Below are positions 37,447 to 44,672 of a DNA stretch of 64,000 nucleotides, in pieces. The stretch spans positions 1 to 64,000 of the forward strand of contig CAXYYJ010000021.1 of assembly GCA_964293475.1 (NCBI GenBank), written 5' to 3'. The notes beneath the pieces were generated by a model. The model searched no databases, had not been told where the DNA came from, and worked only from the letters and a program-made list of their open reading frames with translations. The stretch's first letter is position 1; each line of letters begins with the position of its first letter. Source of the stretch: UBA12170 sp964293475 (lineage in GTDB: Bacteria > Bacteroidota > Bacteroidia > Bacteroidales > UBA12170). Position numbers and translations under genes: made by a program.

Positions 37447-37878
37447 TTACTCTTCATCTTCCATATGATGAAAGTCGACTTTTTGCAAAATATTGAGCTG
37501 TCCTTTGCCATCGACACATTCCATTATTTTCTTTTTAAATTTCCAGCATGTCATTTGTCTGATTTCCATAACTCTGCCAATTTCGTGTGAAGATATGTCA
37601 GGATTTTGACAAACCATAAAGCTCAATTTGAAAGCTTCTGGCAACGATATTTTACAACCATGGAAGAGGGTATGAGCTGTTGCCGATTCCTGATGTTTGC
37701 ACTTGGTGCAGCGCCGGCTGTAGGGCTGTCTTCCCTCGCAACTGTTGGTATGGCCACATTTTTTGCAAACAAAACCCTCTTGCCATTTTTCATTGGCCAA
37801 ATAGGACAAGCAATGCTCTTCAGTTGGAAATTGTTGCTCAAACTCACTGAGTGACATATTTTTAAAGGAGATGTCCAT
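37447..37878 (-). CDS. Orphan IS1595-type transposase zinc-ribbon protein (no DDE domain)
   Basis: 143 aa from ATG 37878 (MDISFKNMSLSEFEQQFP). The region FPTEEHCLSYLANEKW, CKKCGH and CTKCKHQESATAHTLFHG is the N-terminal zinc-ribbon of IS1595-family transposases, followed by a short helical part (SFMVCQNPDISSHEIGRVM). The protein then ends in EDEE; the DDE nuclease domain that should follow is missing and no remnant of it is found in the ~130 bp downstream. No inverted repeats were noticed. It has its own -7 box at 37901-37908. Either a decayed element or a domesticated DNA-binding protein. Confidence 0.75.
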   Translation of the reverse strand: MDISFKNMSLSEFEQQFPTEEHCLSYLANEKWQEGFVCKKCGHTNSCEGRQPYSRRCTKCKHQESATAHTLFHGCKISLPEAFKLSFMVCQNPDISSHEIGRVMEIRQMTCWKFKKKIMECVDGKGQLNILQKVDFHHMEDEE

Positions 37879-37900
37879 ATTTTTTCTGACAATTTGACTG

Positions 37901-37908
37901 CAAAAATA
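37901..37908 (-). promoter_or_regulatory. -7 promoter box of the zinc-ribbon gene
   Basis: TATTTTTG on the minus strand, 22 nt before ATG 37878, supporting that start. Confidence 0.4.
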
Positions 37909-37973
37909 GAAATATTTTGTTGGCACATAAATTGAGAAGCGAAAAAGTGATATTAAAGCGATTTATTTTTTTA

Positions 37974-37981
37974 TAAATTTG
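37974..37981 (+). promoter_or_regulatory. -7 promoter box of the thioredoxin pair
   Basis: TAAATTTG, 30 nt before ATG 38012; supports ATG 38012 over the in-frame TTG at 37979, which would lie within the box. Confidence 0.45.
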
Positions 37982-38011
37982 CAAAAAATTAAACCTAAAA
38001 AAAATTTGATA

Positions 38012-38527
38012 ATGAAGAAAATAGGAATTTTAACTCTTTCTGCCATCATGGGTTTGTTGAGCATCAGTTGTAATGGTAACGCCACCGAAAAAGGTCAACC
38101 TGTTGCTAAAGAAACCTCCGAAGCCAATCCTCAAGCTCCTGCCAACAATAGTGGGAAAGTAATAGTTCTGGACGAAGCTGCTTTCAAAGACAAAGTTTGG
38201 GACTACGATGCTAATCCACAGGCATGGCTTTACAAAGGTGAATTACCTGCAGTTATTGACTTTTATGCCGATTGGTGTGGCCCATGTAAAAGAGTTGCTC
38301 CTATCATGGACAAATTGGCTAAAGAATATGAAGGTAAAATCGTGATATATAAAGTGAATACTGACAACAATAAAGAATTATCATCTGTGTTCGGTATCAG
38401 AAGCATCCCTTCAATTCTGTTTATTCCTAAGGATGGTCAACCAGCTATGCAGGCAGGTGCCATGCAGGAAGAGCAGTATCGTCAGATTTTCGAAGACTTT
38501 GTGTTAGGCAAAAAGAAAACAGAATAG
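38012..38527 (+). CDS. Thioredoxin-like lipoprotein
   Basis: 171 aa. A lipoprotein signal (MKKIGILTLSAIMGLLSISC) and a ~35-residue low-complexity linker precede a full thioredoxin domain with active site DFYADWCGPCKR and cis-Pro loop GIRSIPSILF. It should act as a thiol-disulfide oxidoreductase anchored outside the cytoplasm. It is closely similar to the next gene in the domain (GELPxxIDFYADWC, GIRSIPS), indicating tandem duplication with loss or gain of the signal. Confidence 0.9.
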   Translation: MKKIGILTLSAIMGLLSISCNGNATEKGQPVAKETSEANPQAPANNSGKVIVLDEAAFKDKVWDYDANPQAWLYKGELPAVIDFYADWCGPCKRVAPIMDKLAKEYEGKIVIYKVNTDNNKELSSVFGIRSIPSILFIPKDGQPAMQAGAMQEEQYRQIFEDFVLGKKKTE

Positions 38528-38585
38528 GCCTCCATTATTATTTCAAGAGATTATAAAATTTTAAAAAACACATAATATTTTTCAG

Positions 38586-38936
38586 ATGGAACATTTAACA
38601 AAAGAAACATTTTTACAAAAAGTCTTCAATTACGAGGAAAACAAAGAGTGGAAATTTGAAGGTGAGTTACCTTGTATTATTGACTTTTACGCCGATTGGT
38701 GTCAACCTTGCAAAATAGTTGCTCCCATTTTAGAGGAACTTAGTAAGGAGTATGCTGGCAAAATTAATATCTACAAAGTAGATACTGAAGACCAGCAGGA
38801 ATTGGCAGGTGCTTTTGGCATCCGCAGCATTCCTTCACTGTTATTCTGCCCAAAAAACGCCCAGCCTCAAATGGCTCAGGGTGCTCTTCCTAAAGATACT
38901 TTAATTCAAGCCATTAACGATGTGTTATTAAAGTAA
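38586..38936 (+). CDS. Thioredoxin with atypical CQPC active site
   Basis: 116 aa cytoplasmic thioredoxin with no signal peptide. The active site reads WCQPCK instead of WCGPCK, which may alter redox potential. The cis-Pro loop GIRSIPSLLF is intact. It lies 58 nt after the lipoprotein paralogue and is probably co-transcribed; a T-tailed hairpin at 38982-39016 would end the transcript. Confidence 0.9.
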   Translation: MEHLTKETFLQKVFNYEENKEWKFEGELPCIIDFYADWCQPCKIVAPILEELSKEYAGKINIYKVDTEDQQELAGAFGIRSIPSLLFCPKNAQPQMAQGALPKDTLIQAINDVLLK

Positions 38937-38964
38937 TTACCCCCCTTTTCATATAAATACCTTA

Positions 38965-38972
38965 TATATTTG
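38965..38972 (+). promoter_or_regulatory. -7 promoter box just upstream of a terminator
   Basis: TATATTTG matching TAnnTTTG, located between the second thioredoxin gene and the hairpin at 38982-39007. It may start a very short RNA, or its TTTG could be the -33 element of the box at 38993-39000. Confidence 0.3.
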
Positions 38973-38981
38973 CTTTTAATG

Positions 38982-39016
38982 GATGCGGCTCTTATTTTTG
39001 CCGCATCTTTTTTTTT
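38982..39016 (+). terminator. Rho-independent terminator of the thioredoxin genes
   Basis: Perfect 8-bp stem GATGCGGC (38982-38989) / GCCGCATC (39000-39007), 10-nt loop, followed by nine T (39008-39016) ending directly at the next ATG. Confidence 0.8.
38993..39000 (+). promoter_or_regulatory. -7 promoter box inside the terminator hairpin
   Basis: TATTTTTG (TAnnTTTG) lies in the loop and right arm of the terminator, 16 nt before ATG 39017; a TTTG at 38969-38972 is 20 nt upstream as a possible -33. Confidence 0.35.
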
Positions 39017-39637
39017 ATGACAACTTTACTCTCAACCGCTTACTTCCCCCCCATTTCGTGGATGGCATTGCTTCTCCAGGCTCCTGCTGCATCTATTGAC
39101 CTTTGGGAAACATATTCCAAACAAAGTTATCGCAACCGCTGCCAGATTTCTACATCTCTTGGGGTGTTAGACCTGAATATCCCAGTTAAAAAACCAAATG
39201 GAAATCAAACTAAAACCATTGACATTCTCATTGACTACCAGCAAAAATGGCAGCTATTACACTGGAAATCAATAAAAACCGCATATCAGTCTGCCCCGTT
39301 TTTTATCTACTATCAGGACGAAATCGAAGCTCTGATTTTTGGAAACTATTCTCATCTTTATCTTCTTAACGAGGCCATTATTCGAAAATTTCTAACCATA
39401 AATGGCTCAAATTCAATGATTAACTATACTTCTGATTTTATTACCCCCAACTCGCATGAATCCGATTTTCGCTTCTCCATCCACCCAAAAAAACCCAACC
39501 TTTGGCCAACCCCTAAATACTACCAAACTTTTGAAGATAAAATTGGTTTTATGGAGAATCTCTCCGTTCTTGACCTTCTGTTCAATTTGGGTCCTGAAAT
39601 TCCTGAATATCTCAGGCACTTTAAATTTCATGTTTAA
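39017..39637 (+). CDS. WbqC-like family protein
   Basis: 206 aa. Start TAYFPPISWMALLLQA, then QSYRNRCQISTSLGVLDLNIPV and the central WQLLHWKSIKTAYQSAPFFIYYQDE match the WbqC family, whose members are linked to O-antigen or sugar-nucleotide aminoacylation pathways in some organisms. No motif shows the precise reaction. Single gene here, starting directly behind a terminator. Confidence 0.75.
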   Translation: MTTLLSTAYFPPISWMALLLQAPAASIDLWETYSKQSYRNRCQISTSLGVLDLNIPVKKPNGNQTKTIDILIDYQQKWQLLHWKSIKTAYQSAPFFIYYQDEIEALIFGNYSHLYLLNEAIIRKFLTINGSNSMINYTSDFITPNSHESDFRFSIHPKKPNLWPTPKYYQTFEDKIGFMENLSVLDLLFNLGPEIPEYLRHFKFHV

Positions 39638-39764
39638 GTACTGAATCACTGCAAGCAAAAAATCCCTGCTTACCATTTTTTTAATCCTTGATTTAAAATT
39701 TTATTCCTTCTCCATCCCTCGAAAAAACAATAAAATGAACCGAAAAACGTATTAGGTTTAAAAT

Positions 39765-39772
39765 TATCTTTG
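39765..39772 (+). promoter_or_regulatory. -7 promoter box TATCTTTG
   Basis: TAnnTTTG match ending 5 nt before ATG 39778; implies a start of transcription at or very near the start codon. Confidence 0.35.
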
Positions 39773-39777
39773 TCACC

Positions 39778-41256
39778 ATGATAAAAACGAATCTACTTTT
39801 AATTATTTTCCTGTCTGTCATATGGTTGGCCTTATCAGTATTTTCCTCTTGCAGGAAAGATGAATCTTTTAGCGACGACCCGGCTCTTAAATTGAATTTC
39901 TCCAACGACTCCATTATTTTCGATACAGTTTTCACTACAATGGGCTCTGTAACTCAGCAACTCAAAGTATATAATCGCAATAAAAACGCTGTTATAATTA
40001 GTAAAATTAAGCTTGCCGGCGGAAGTGATTCTCCTTACCGAATTAATGTTGACGGCTCATCCGGAAGTTCATTCAGCAACATAGAAATTGGGGGAAACGA
40101 TAGTATTTACATCTTTGTTAAAGTAACTGTCGACCCGCAAAATAATAATTTGCCTTTGGTAGTGAAAGATTCTGTGCTTTTTGAGACCAATGGTAATGTT
40201 CAGGATGTGGACCTGGTAGCCTGGGGACAAGATGCGCATTTCATTCTTGGAGTGAAACAGCAGGAAGGCCTGCCTCCCTACAAAATTATTGCAGCTTCGG
40301 GCGAAGATGCCCACTGGATTAACGACAAACCTTATGTTATTGTTGGTTATGCTGTGGTTGATTCTGCGGCTTCTTTAACCATTGATCCGGGCTGCCGCAT
40401 TCACTTTTACAACAATTCGGGTCTCTGGATTTATCGTTATGGGAGTATTCAAGTTAACGGGACTTTAGAAGAACCAGTTAATTTTCAGGGGGTTAGATTA
40501 GAAGAAGATTATCAGAATATTCCTGCCCAATGGGATAGAATCTGGATAAACGAGAGCAATATAGATTCAGAGATTAACTATGCCATCATCAAAAATGGCA
40601 CCATTGGTATTCAGGCGGAAACTTTGGAAGGCGGCCTTGGCAATAAACTCACCATTAACAACAGTCAGATTTTAAATATGCAGGGATGGGGAATTTTTAC
40701 CCGGTTCTACCATATCGAAGGCAATAATCTGGTGGTGGCCAACACCGGAAGCAGCTCCCTAAACCTAACCACCGGTGGTAGCTATAATTTCAAAAATTCC
40801 ACTTTTGCCAACTTCTATGGCTTCGACATCAGAAAAGACCCCATTTTACATCTGGCCGATTATTATATCTACTACAATGGCACCGACCAAATTGTGTATT
40901 CCGGCGACCTGGAAATGGCCAATTTCACCGATTGCCTTTTCTATGGCAACTTAGATAACGAAATCTTTATTGACCGTTATCCTGAGAATCTATCGGTCTT
41001 TAATTATAGTTTTGACCATTGCCTGTTGAAGGCTATTAATACAAGTGACGAAAATTTCACCAACTGCATTTTTAACAACGATCCGCTTTTTAAAGATTAT
41101 CAGGAAAATGATTATCACTTAGATAGCCTTTCGCCTGTTCGAAATTTGGGAATCCCCACCGAAAATATTCTGGACCTTGATGGCGTTTTGAGAAGCCAAA
41201 CCCCCGATTTAGGTGCCTACGAATGGGTTCCAACTGTTGTAGAAAAAAAATTCTAG
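39778..41256 (+). CDS. Parallel beta-helix lipoprotein
   Basis: 492 aa lipoprotein (LLLIIFLSVIWLALSVFSSC). An N-terminal Ig-like region (residues ~35-135) precedes a right-handed parallel beta-helix with repeated coils such as GSIQVNGTLEEPVNFQGV, INYAIIKNGTIGIQAE and NFTDCLFYGNL. The C-terminal SPVRNLGIP ... DLDGVLRSQTPDLGAYEW is the standard ending of surface beta-helix proteins in Bacteroidota. No polysaccharide-lyase residues are evident. Likely on the cell surface. Confidence 0.8.
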   Translation: MIKTNLLLIIFLSVIWLALSVFSSCRKDESFSDDPALKLNFSNDSIIFDTVFTTMGSVTQQLKVYNRNKNAVIISKIKLAGGSDSPYRINVDGSSGSSFSNIEIGGNDSIYIFVKVTVDPQNNNLPLVVKDSVLFETNGNVQDVDLVAWGQDAHFILGVKQQEGLPPYKIIAASGEDAHWINDKPYVIVGYAVVDSAASLTIDPGCRIHFYNNSGLWIYRYGSIQVNGTLEEPVNFQGVRLEEDYQNIPAQWDRIWINESNIDSEINYAIIKNGTIGIQAETLEGGLGNKLTINNSQILNMQGWGIFTRFYHIEGNNLVVANTGSSSLNLTTGGSYNFKNSTFANFYGFDIRKDPILHLADYYIYYNGTDQIVYSGDLEMANFTDCLFYGNLDNEIFIDRYPENLSVFNYSFDHCLLKAINTSDENFTNCIFNNDPLFKDYQENDYHLDSLSPVRNLGIPTENILDLDGVLRSQTPDLGAYEWVPTVVEKKF

Positions 41257-41259
41257 ACT

Positions 41260-41949
41260 ATGATTGGAACCTTAGCAAATGTAGTGGCTATTCTGGTGGG
41301 AAGCAGCATTGGTCTTATTATTCACAAAAATCTACCCATCAGACTCGTCAACGTCACTTTTCAAATCATGGGTCTGTTTACCCTGGTTTTGGGAATTAAA
41401 ATGGCTCTCGATAGTCAATTCCCTTTGGTGTTGATTTTTAGTCTTGTATTGGGGGGAATTTTGGGAACAGCGCTCAATTTAGACGACAAAACCCAAAGTC
41501 TTTCGGGTAAAATTAGCGGCAAACTTGGTAGTAAAAACGAGAATTTCTCCAAGGGACTCTTAACCGCATTTTTACTTTTCTGTGTTGGCTCCATGACCAT
41601 AATCGGAGCACTTGAAGAAGGCATGAAAGATGATCCTAAGCTCCTGTTGGTTAAAGCAGTGATGGATGGTTTTTCGAGCATTGCGCTCACCGTAACTTTT
41701 GGTATTGGGGTGATGTTCTCTGTGATTCCGCTTTTTCTCTTTCAGGGTGGAATTACTTTGTTTGCAACAACTATAAGCACCTGGCTACCTGCAAATTATA
41801 TCACTGAAATCAGTGCTGTTGGGGGAATTATTCTAATAGCACTTGCACTTAATTTACTGGAAATCACAAAAATTAAGATTATCGATCTTTTGCCAGCCAT
41901 TCTCCTGGTTCCCATTATTATGTGGGCATGGGAATTAATTCCACAATAA
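41260..41949 (+). CDS. DUF554 family membrane protein (YqgA-like)
   Basis: 229 aa inner-membrane protein with about six helices. It begins MIGTLANVVAILVGSSIGLI and contains FCVGSMTIIGALEEG, signatures of DUF554. Function is not established; proposed to be a small-molecule transporter. It starts 3 nt after the stop of the beta-helix lipoprotein gene, so it is in the same transcript. Confidence 0.85.
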   Translation: MIGTLANVVAILVGSSIGLIIHKNLPIRLVNVTFQIMGLFTLVLGIKMALDSQFPLVLIFSLVLGGILGTALNLDDKTQSLSGKISGKLGSKNENFSKGLLTAFLLFCVGSMTIIGALEEGMKDDPKLLLVKAVMDGFSSIALTVTFGIGVMFSVIPLFLFQGGITLFATTISTWLPANYITEISAVGGIILIALALNLLEITKIKIIDLLPAILLVPIIMWAWELIPQ

Positions 41950-41975
41950 ATATTTTCGGAAAAGGATAAACAAAA

Positions 41976-42275
41976 TTATATCCAATAATCCACCACTTTC
42001 GATTCTGCTACCACCTCATCAATATACTTCAACACATCAATGTGCTGTGGATGAACGCGATATATATTCAGAGCTTCTTCGGTTTTAAACGTTGAAACCA
42101 GCACCAAATCCATGGCCTGAGGCCTTGTTGAAAAATTCAACCCAACTTCCATGGATTCCAACTCTGCAATGTGGTTTTTTAGCTCCACAAGCATGTCTTT
42201 TAATTTTGTTTGCCGCTCTGTCATTAACTCCAAATGAGCGGGCTTTAGTTTCATCATTACAATATGTTTCAGCAT
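41976..42275 (-). CDS. Dabb-family (stress-responsive alpha/beta barrel) protein
   Basis: 99 aa; ferredoxin-like dimeric alpha/beta barrel with MLKHIVMMKLK start, LVSTFKTEEALNIYRVHPQHIDVLKYI in the second half. The family has no single reaction. It follows miaA by one base in the cca-miaA operon. Confidence 0.8.
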   Translation of the reverse strand: MLKHIVMMKLKPAHLELMTERQTKLKDMLVELKNHIAELESMEVGLNFSTRPQAMDLVLVSTFKTEEALNIYRVHPQHIDVLKYIDEVVAESKVVDYWI

Positions 42276-42276
42276 A

Positions 42277-43191
42277 TCACAGTTTTGTTAATTCCTTAAA
42301 AAGATTATCGTCAATGAGTGTTTTATCTATATCAATCCACTGAATGTCAGCATTTTTACTAAACCAGGTCATTTGCCTTTTGGCGTAGCGCCGGCTGTTT
42401 GTTTTTACTTTTTCAACGGCCCATTCGTAGGTTTCCAAACCGTTTAACCAAAGAAAAAACTCGCGGTAGCCAACGGTATTCAAAGCATTTAATTGTTGAA
42501 ACGGAACCAGAGATTTCACCTCGTCTAACAACCCACCGCTCAACATTTTATCCACTCTGATATTTATTTTATCGTAAAGAATTTTCCTGCTTTGGGTTAA
42601 ACCAACCCATTTAATACTAAACTCTCTTTCTTTTTTTACCCCCAAACGCAATTTCGAATAGGGAATTCCGGTGGTTATACATACTTCCAAAGCTCGTTTA
42701 ACGCGGTTGGGGTTTTGTAAATCTACCGAATTATAAAAATCAGGGTCCAATTGCTGAAGCATTTTCCCAAGCCCTTCCAATCCTTCAGTTTGGTAAATAT
42801 TGTTCAGATATGCCCTTGTCTCTTCTGACGGGTCGGGCAACTCGTCGATTCCAAAAGCCAAAGCATTCAAATACAAACCTGATCCCCCAACTACCACAAT
42901 ATCACCATATTTTGCAAAAAGCTCTTCTATTTTCTTAAGAGCATCCCTCTCAAATTTGTGCACATTATAATCTTCATGAATACTCAAATGCTGAATAAAA
43001 TGATGCGGAACAAGATTCAATTCTTCGGTGTTTGGAACTGCCGTTCCAATGCTCATTTCACAAAAAAACTGTCGCGAATCGGCCGATATAATTTCTGTGT
43101 TAAGATATAGAGCAAGTTTAATGGCAAAAGCTGTCTTTCCAACCGCAGTTGGTCCTGCCACAATAAAGACCCGTTTTCTATTCTTTTGCAT
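42277..43191 (-). CDS. miaA: tRNA dimethylallyltransferase
   Basis: 304 aa P-loop enzyme that adds a dimethylallyl group to A37 of tRNAs reading UNN codons. Walker A GPTAVGKTAFA at the N-terminus, then ADSRQFF, GGSGLYLNAL and the C-terminal YAKRQMTWFSK. Its ATG overlaps the cca stop by one base. Another tRNA-37 gene, tsaD, lies 6 kb away. Confidence 0.94.
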   Translation of the reverse strand: MQKNRKRVFIVAGPTAVGKTAFAIKLALYLNTEIISADSRQFFCEMSIGTAVPNTEELNLVPHHFIQHLSIHEDYNVHKFERDALKKIEELFAKYGDIVVVGGSGLYLNALAFGIDELPDPSEETRAYLNNIYQTEGLEGLGKMLQQLDPDFYNSVDLQNPNRVKRALEVCITTGIPYSKLRLGVKKEREFSIKWVGLTQSRKILYDKINIRVDKMLSGGLLDEVKSLVPFQQLNALNTVGYREFFLWLNGLETYEWAVEKVKTNSRRYAKRQMTWFSKNADIQWIDIDKTLIDDNLFKELTKL

Positions 43192-44621
43192 TAAACCTGT
43201 TTTTCTTTTGGATAAATCCCAAGCTTGTTTGCTTCCTGAATCATCAATTGATAAGCAGGCTCATATTCATTTGGGATAATTCCATCGAGTATGGCATCTT
43301 TAACCGCATTTTTAATGATTCCAACTTCGCGACAAGGAGAAATTTCAAACGTATTCATAATTAAGTCTCCGTCCACAGGTGGTTGCCAGTTTCTAATGCG
43401 GTCTTTCTCTTCTATTTCAACCAGCTTGCGTCGAACCAAATGAAAATTCTCCAAAAACCGTTTCACTTTTTCCTGATTTTTCGAGGTAATATCTGCCTCG
43501 CAAAGGGTCATTAAATCATCTATGTCATCGCCTGCATCAAAGAGAAGGCGGCGAACTGCCGAATCGGTAACTATTTCCTGGGAGAGAACAATGGGCCTTA
43601 AATGAAGCAAAACCAATTTTTGCACGTATTTCATTTTTTCATTTAGGGGTAATTTAAGCCTGGCAAATATTTTGGGGACCATTTTGGCTCCTGCAAACTC
43701 GTGACCATGAAAGGTCCAGCCTATTCCCGGCTCAAATTTCTTGGTGGCGGGTTTGGCTATATCGTGCAAAAGAGCTGCCCAGCGCAACCATAAATCATTG
43801 GTATTTGGTACTATATTGTCTAAAACCTGAATTGTATGGTAGAAATTATCCTTATGGCCAATTTTATCTTTAATATCCACTCCTTTCAAAGCTTGTAACT
43901 GGGGGAAAAAAAGTTTTAGCAGGCCAGTTTCTTCGAGCATTTTAAACCCCACCGAGGGCTTTTCGGTCATAATAATTTTATTCACCTCATCCATAATTCT
44001 CTCTGATGAGACAATTTCTATCCGGTGGGCATTGCGGGTTATGGCTTCATAGGAATCGGCATCGATGGTAAAATTGAGCTGACAGGCAAATCTAATGGCG
44101 CGCATCATTCGCAGCGGATCGTCAGAGTAGGTAATATCAGGATCCATAGGGGTTCTGATTATTTTGTTCTCCATGTCAGCCATGCCATTAAACGGATCGA
44201 TGAGCGCGCCATAATCCGGCAGATTTAGACTGAAAGCCATGGCGTTGATGGTAAAATCGCGTCTCGACTGATCGTCGGCCAAGGTACCATCTTCCACTAT
44301 GGGTTTACGGCTGTCTTTGCGGTAGCTTTCTTTGCGTGCCCCAACAAACTCAACTTCGAGCCTGCCATCGTCAGTTTCGTATGAAAACATGGCGGTTCCA
44401 AAATTCTTAAATACTTTGACTTTCTTTGTCCCCAGTTTTTTTGCTACTGCTTCGGCCAGCTCTATTCCACTGCCCACCACCATAATGTCTACGTCGTCGG
44501 AGGGCCGGTTCAAAAAAATATCGCGCACATAGCCCCCGATAACATAGGCTTTCACCTGCAAATCAGCAGCGACTTGTGCTATAGTTTGGAAAATAATATG
44601 ATTTATTTGTGGTTGAATCAC
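43191..44621 (-). CDS. cca: CCA tRNA nucleotidyltransferase / poly(A) polymerase family with HD domain
   Basis: 476 aa. N-terminal nucleotidyltransferase: VIGGYVRDIFLNRPSDDVDIMV with the catalytic Asp pair, then DDQSRRDFTINAMAFSL and DPLRMMRAIRFA. An HD domain follows (LHDIAKPATK). It adds or repairs the 3'-CCA of tRNA; a poly(A) polymerase role is less likely. Initiation appears to use GTG at 44621; no ATG precedes the conserved start, and the -7 box at 44647-44654 leaves a ~20-nt leader. Confidence 0.92.
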   Translation of the reverse strand: MIQPQINHIIFQTIAQVAADLQVKAYVIGGYVRDIFLNRPSDDVDIMVVGSGIELAEAVAKKLGTKKVKVFKNFGTAMFSYETDDGRLEVEFVGARKESYRKDSRKPIVEDGTLADDQSRRDFTINAMAFSLNLPDYGALIDPFNGMADMENKIIRTPMDPDITYSDDPLRMMRAIRFACQLNFTIDADSYEAITRNAHRIEIVSSERIMDEVNKIIMTEKPSVGFKMLEETGLLKLFFPQLQALKGVDIKDKIGHKDNFYHTIQVLDNIVPNTNDLWLRWAALLHDIAKPATKKFEPGIGWTFHGHEFAGAKMVPKIFARLKLPLNEKMKYVQKLVLLHLRPIVLSQEIVTDSAVRRLLFDAGDDIDDLMTLCEADITSKNQEKVKRFLENFHLVRRKLVEIEEKDRIRNWQPPVDGDLIMNTFEISPCREVGIIKNAVKDAILDGIIPNEYEPAYQLMIQEANKLGIYPKEKQV

Positions 44622-44646
44622 TTTAAAGACTGAATTAAAACAGGTG

Positions 44647-44654
44647 CAAAATTA
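44647..44654 (-). promoter_or_regulatory. -7 promoter box of the cca-miaA operon
   Basis: TAATTTTG on the minus strand (TAnnTTTG), 26 nt before the GTG start. Confidence 0.4.
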
Positions 44655-44672
44655 CGAAAACAAAGCCATAAA

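Noticed and set aside
37606..37854. Plus-strand frame opposite the zinc-ribbon gene
   Set aside because: The minus strand encodes conserved CxxC pairs and a normal start; the plus frame has none.
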